Assembly: GCA_003550445.1 (NCBI GenBank)
Contig: PUKG01000227.1
Location: forward strand, 1-5,796
Source: Halobacteroidaceae bacterium
Lineage (GTDB): Bacteria > Bacillota > Halanaerobiia > B1SED10-174
Direction: 5' to 3'
DNA length: 5,796 nucleotides
The notes under the pieces were generated by a model. The model did not search any database. It was not told the origin of the DNA and worked only from the letters and a program-made list of their open reading frames with translations. Positions 5,557 to 5,796 of this stretch are shown piece by piece. Positions within the stretch are counted from its first letter, which is position 1. Each line of letters opens with the position of its first letter. Position numbers and translations under genes: made by a program.

Positions 5557-5636
5557 AAATTTTGAGAAAAATTTCACTTCATTTCTTGGTTTTTTTGAAT
5601 TTTCTCGAAAACTTTATCTACTTCTTCGAAAGATAA
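5557..5636. repeat. Cluster of imperfect inverted repeats upstream of the liv promoter
   Basis: Two related elements lie head to head: AATTTTGAGAAAAATT (5558-5573) and AATTTTCTCGAAAA (5598-5611). The second is close to the reverse complement of the first. A separate inverted repeat, TTATCT (5614-5619) and AGATAA (5631-5636), brackets a TTCGAA palindrome (5625-5630). All lie roughly 60-140 bp upstream of the predicted start, where activator or repressor sites would sit. No regulator family is recognisable, and AT-richness makes some of this expected by chance. Confidence 0.3.
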
Positions 5637-5680
5637 TTCTAAAAGGAAAACTTATTGCGTTAGTTGAAATCCTTGGGACA

Positions 5681-5708
5681 AAAAAATCAGGTTTAAATTT
5701 AAACCTGA
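5681..5708 (-). terminator. Intrinsic terminator of the gene beyond the right edge (distal of two)
   Basis: A perfect 22-bp palindrome at 5687-5708 (half-site TCAGGTTTAAA) is followed on the minus strand by TTTTTT (5686-5681). No U-tract follows on the plus strand. It ends minus-strand transcription arriving from the right and insulates the liv promoter. Confidence 0.75.
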
Positions 5709-5750
5709 ATAAAAAAGAAAATTTTAAGATTTGGGATTTTTGGACTTGAG

Positions 5751-5793
5751 AAAAAAATTCCCTGGGAAAAAACTACTATCTACATTTCCAGGG
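5751..5793 (-). terminator. Intrinsic terminator at right edge (proximal of two)
   Basis: In minus-strand RNA, CCCTGGAAA (5793-5785) pairs with TTT-C-CCAGGG (ending at 5760) with one bulged base and a loop of roughly 15 nt. AATTTTTTTC follows (5759-5750). It probably closes a minus-strand gene whose stop codon lies just outside the window. Confidence 0.65.
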
Positions 5794-5796
5794 GAT

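Larger units (their letters stand above)
5375..5796. other. 422-bp intergenic region upstream of livK, no gene seen
   Basis: This strongly AT-rich stretch holds, from right to left, two minus-strand terminators, an inverted-repeat cluster, the liv promoter, and the livK leader with an orphan SD. I found no ORF with a ribosome binding site, no tRNA and no recognisable riboswitch. Confidence 0.7.

Noticed and set aside
5687..5793. The two right-edge hairpins as a riboswitch or T-box leader for the liv operon.
   Set aside because: They lie upstream of the near-consensus promoter at 5506-5535, so they would not be in the main liv transcript, and no T-box or riboswitch core is recognisable.

Overview
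The window carries one minus-strand locus: a complete HAAT-family (branched-chain/hydrophobic amino-acid type) ABC uptake system, read right to left as livK-livH-livM-livG-livF. It is followed by a small ATC-hydrolase-family protein and then the first 16 codons of a gene whose N-terminus resembles dihydroxyacetone kinase subunit DhaK. Every gene is on the minus strand, and I find no convincing plus-strand gene, rRNA, tRNA, mobile element or CRISPR array.

Organism: the sequence is AT-rich, with strong AAGGAGG-type ribosome binding sites, frequent TTG/GTG starts, U-tract terminators and a near-consensus sigma-A promoter. This points to a low-GC Firmicute. The binding protein has a signal peptide but no lipobox cysteine. 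A monoderm Firmicute would normally lipidate this protein, so I favour a diderm, Halanaerobiales-like lineage. That placement is inference.

Layout, right to left. Positions 5687-5796 hold two tandem minus-strand terminators for a gene beyond the right edge. Positions 5506-5535 hold the liv promoter (TTGACA, 18-bp spacer, TATAAT). A leader of about 125 nt follows, with a strong Shine-Dalgarno sequence that serves no ORF and resembles an mRNA-stabilising 'STAB-SD'. livK follows with a GC-rich terminator directly after its stop, so most transcripts should end there and a minority continue into livH-M-G-F. Those four genes are spaced by 13-18 nt. The ATC-hydrolase-family gene starts 29 nt after livF with no terminator between, so it is probably co-transcribed. 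After it lies a hairpin whose U-tract faces the plus strand, the wrong way for the visible genes, and then the DhaK-like start.

Working together: LivK captures the ligand outside the inner membrane, LivH/LivM form the channel, and LivG/LivF hydrolyse ATP. LivK keeps serines where E. coli LivJ contacts the alpha-carboxylate, but appears to lack the glutamate that contacts the amino group. With the linked hydrolase-family gene, this suggests the substrate may not be plain Leu/Ile/Val. I see no clearly unprecedented system; the most interesting points are the transporter-hydrolase linkage, the orphan SD leader and the reversed terminator.
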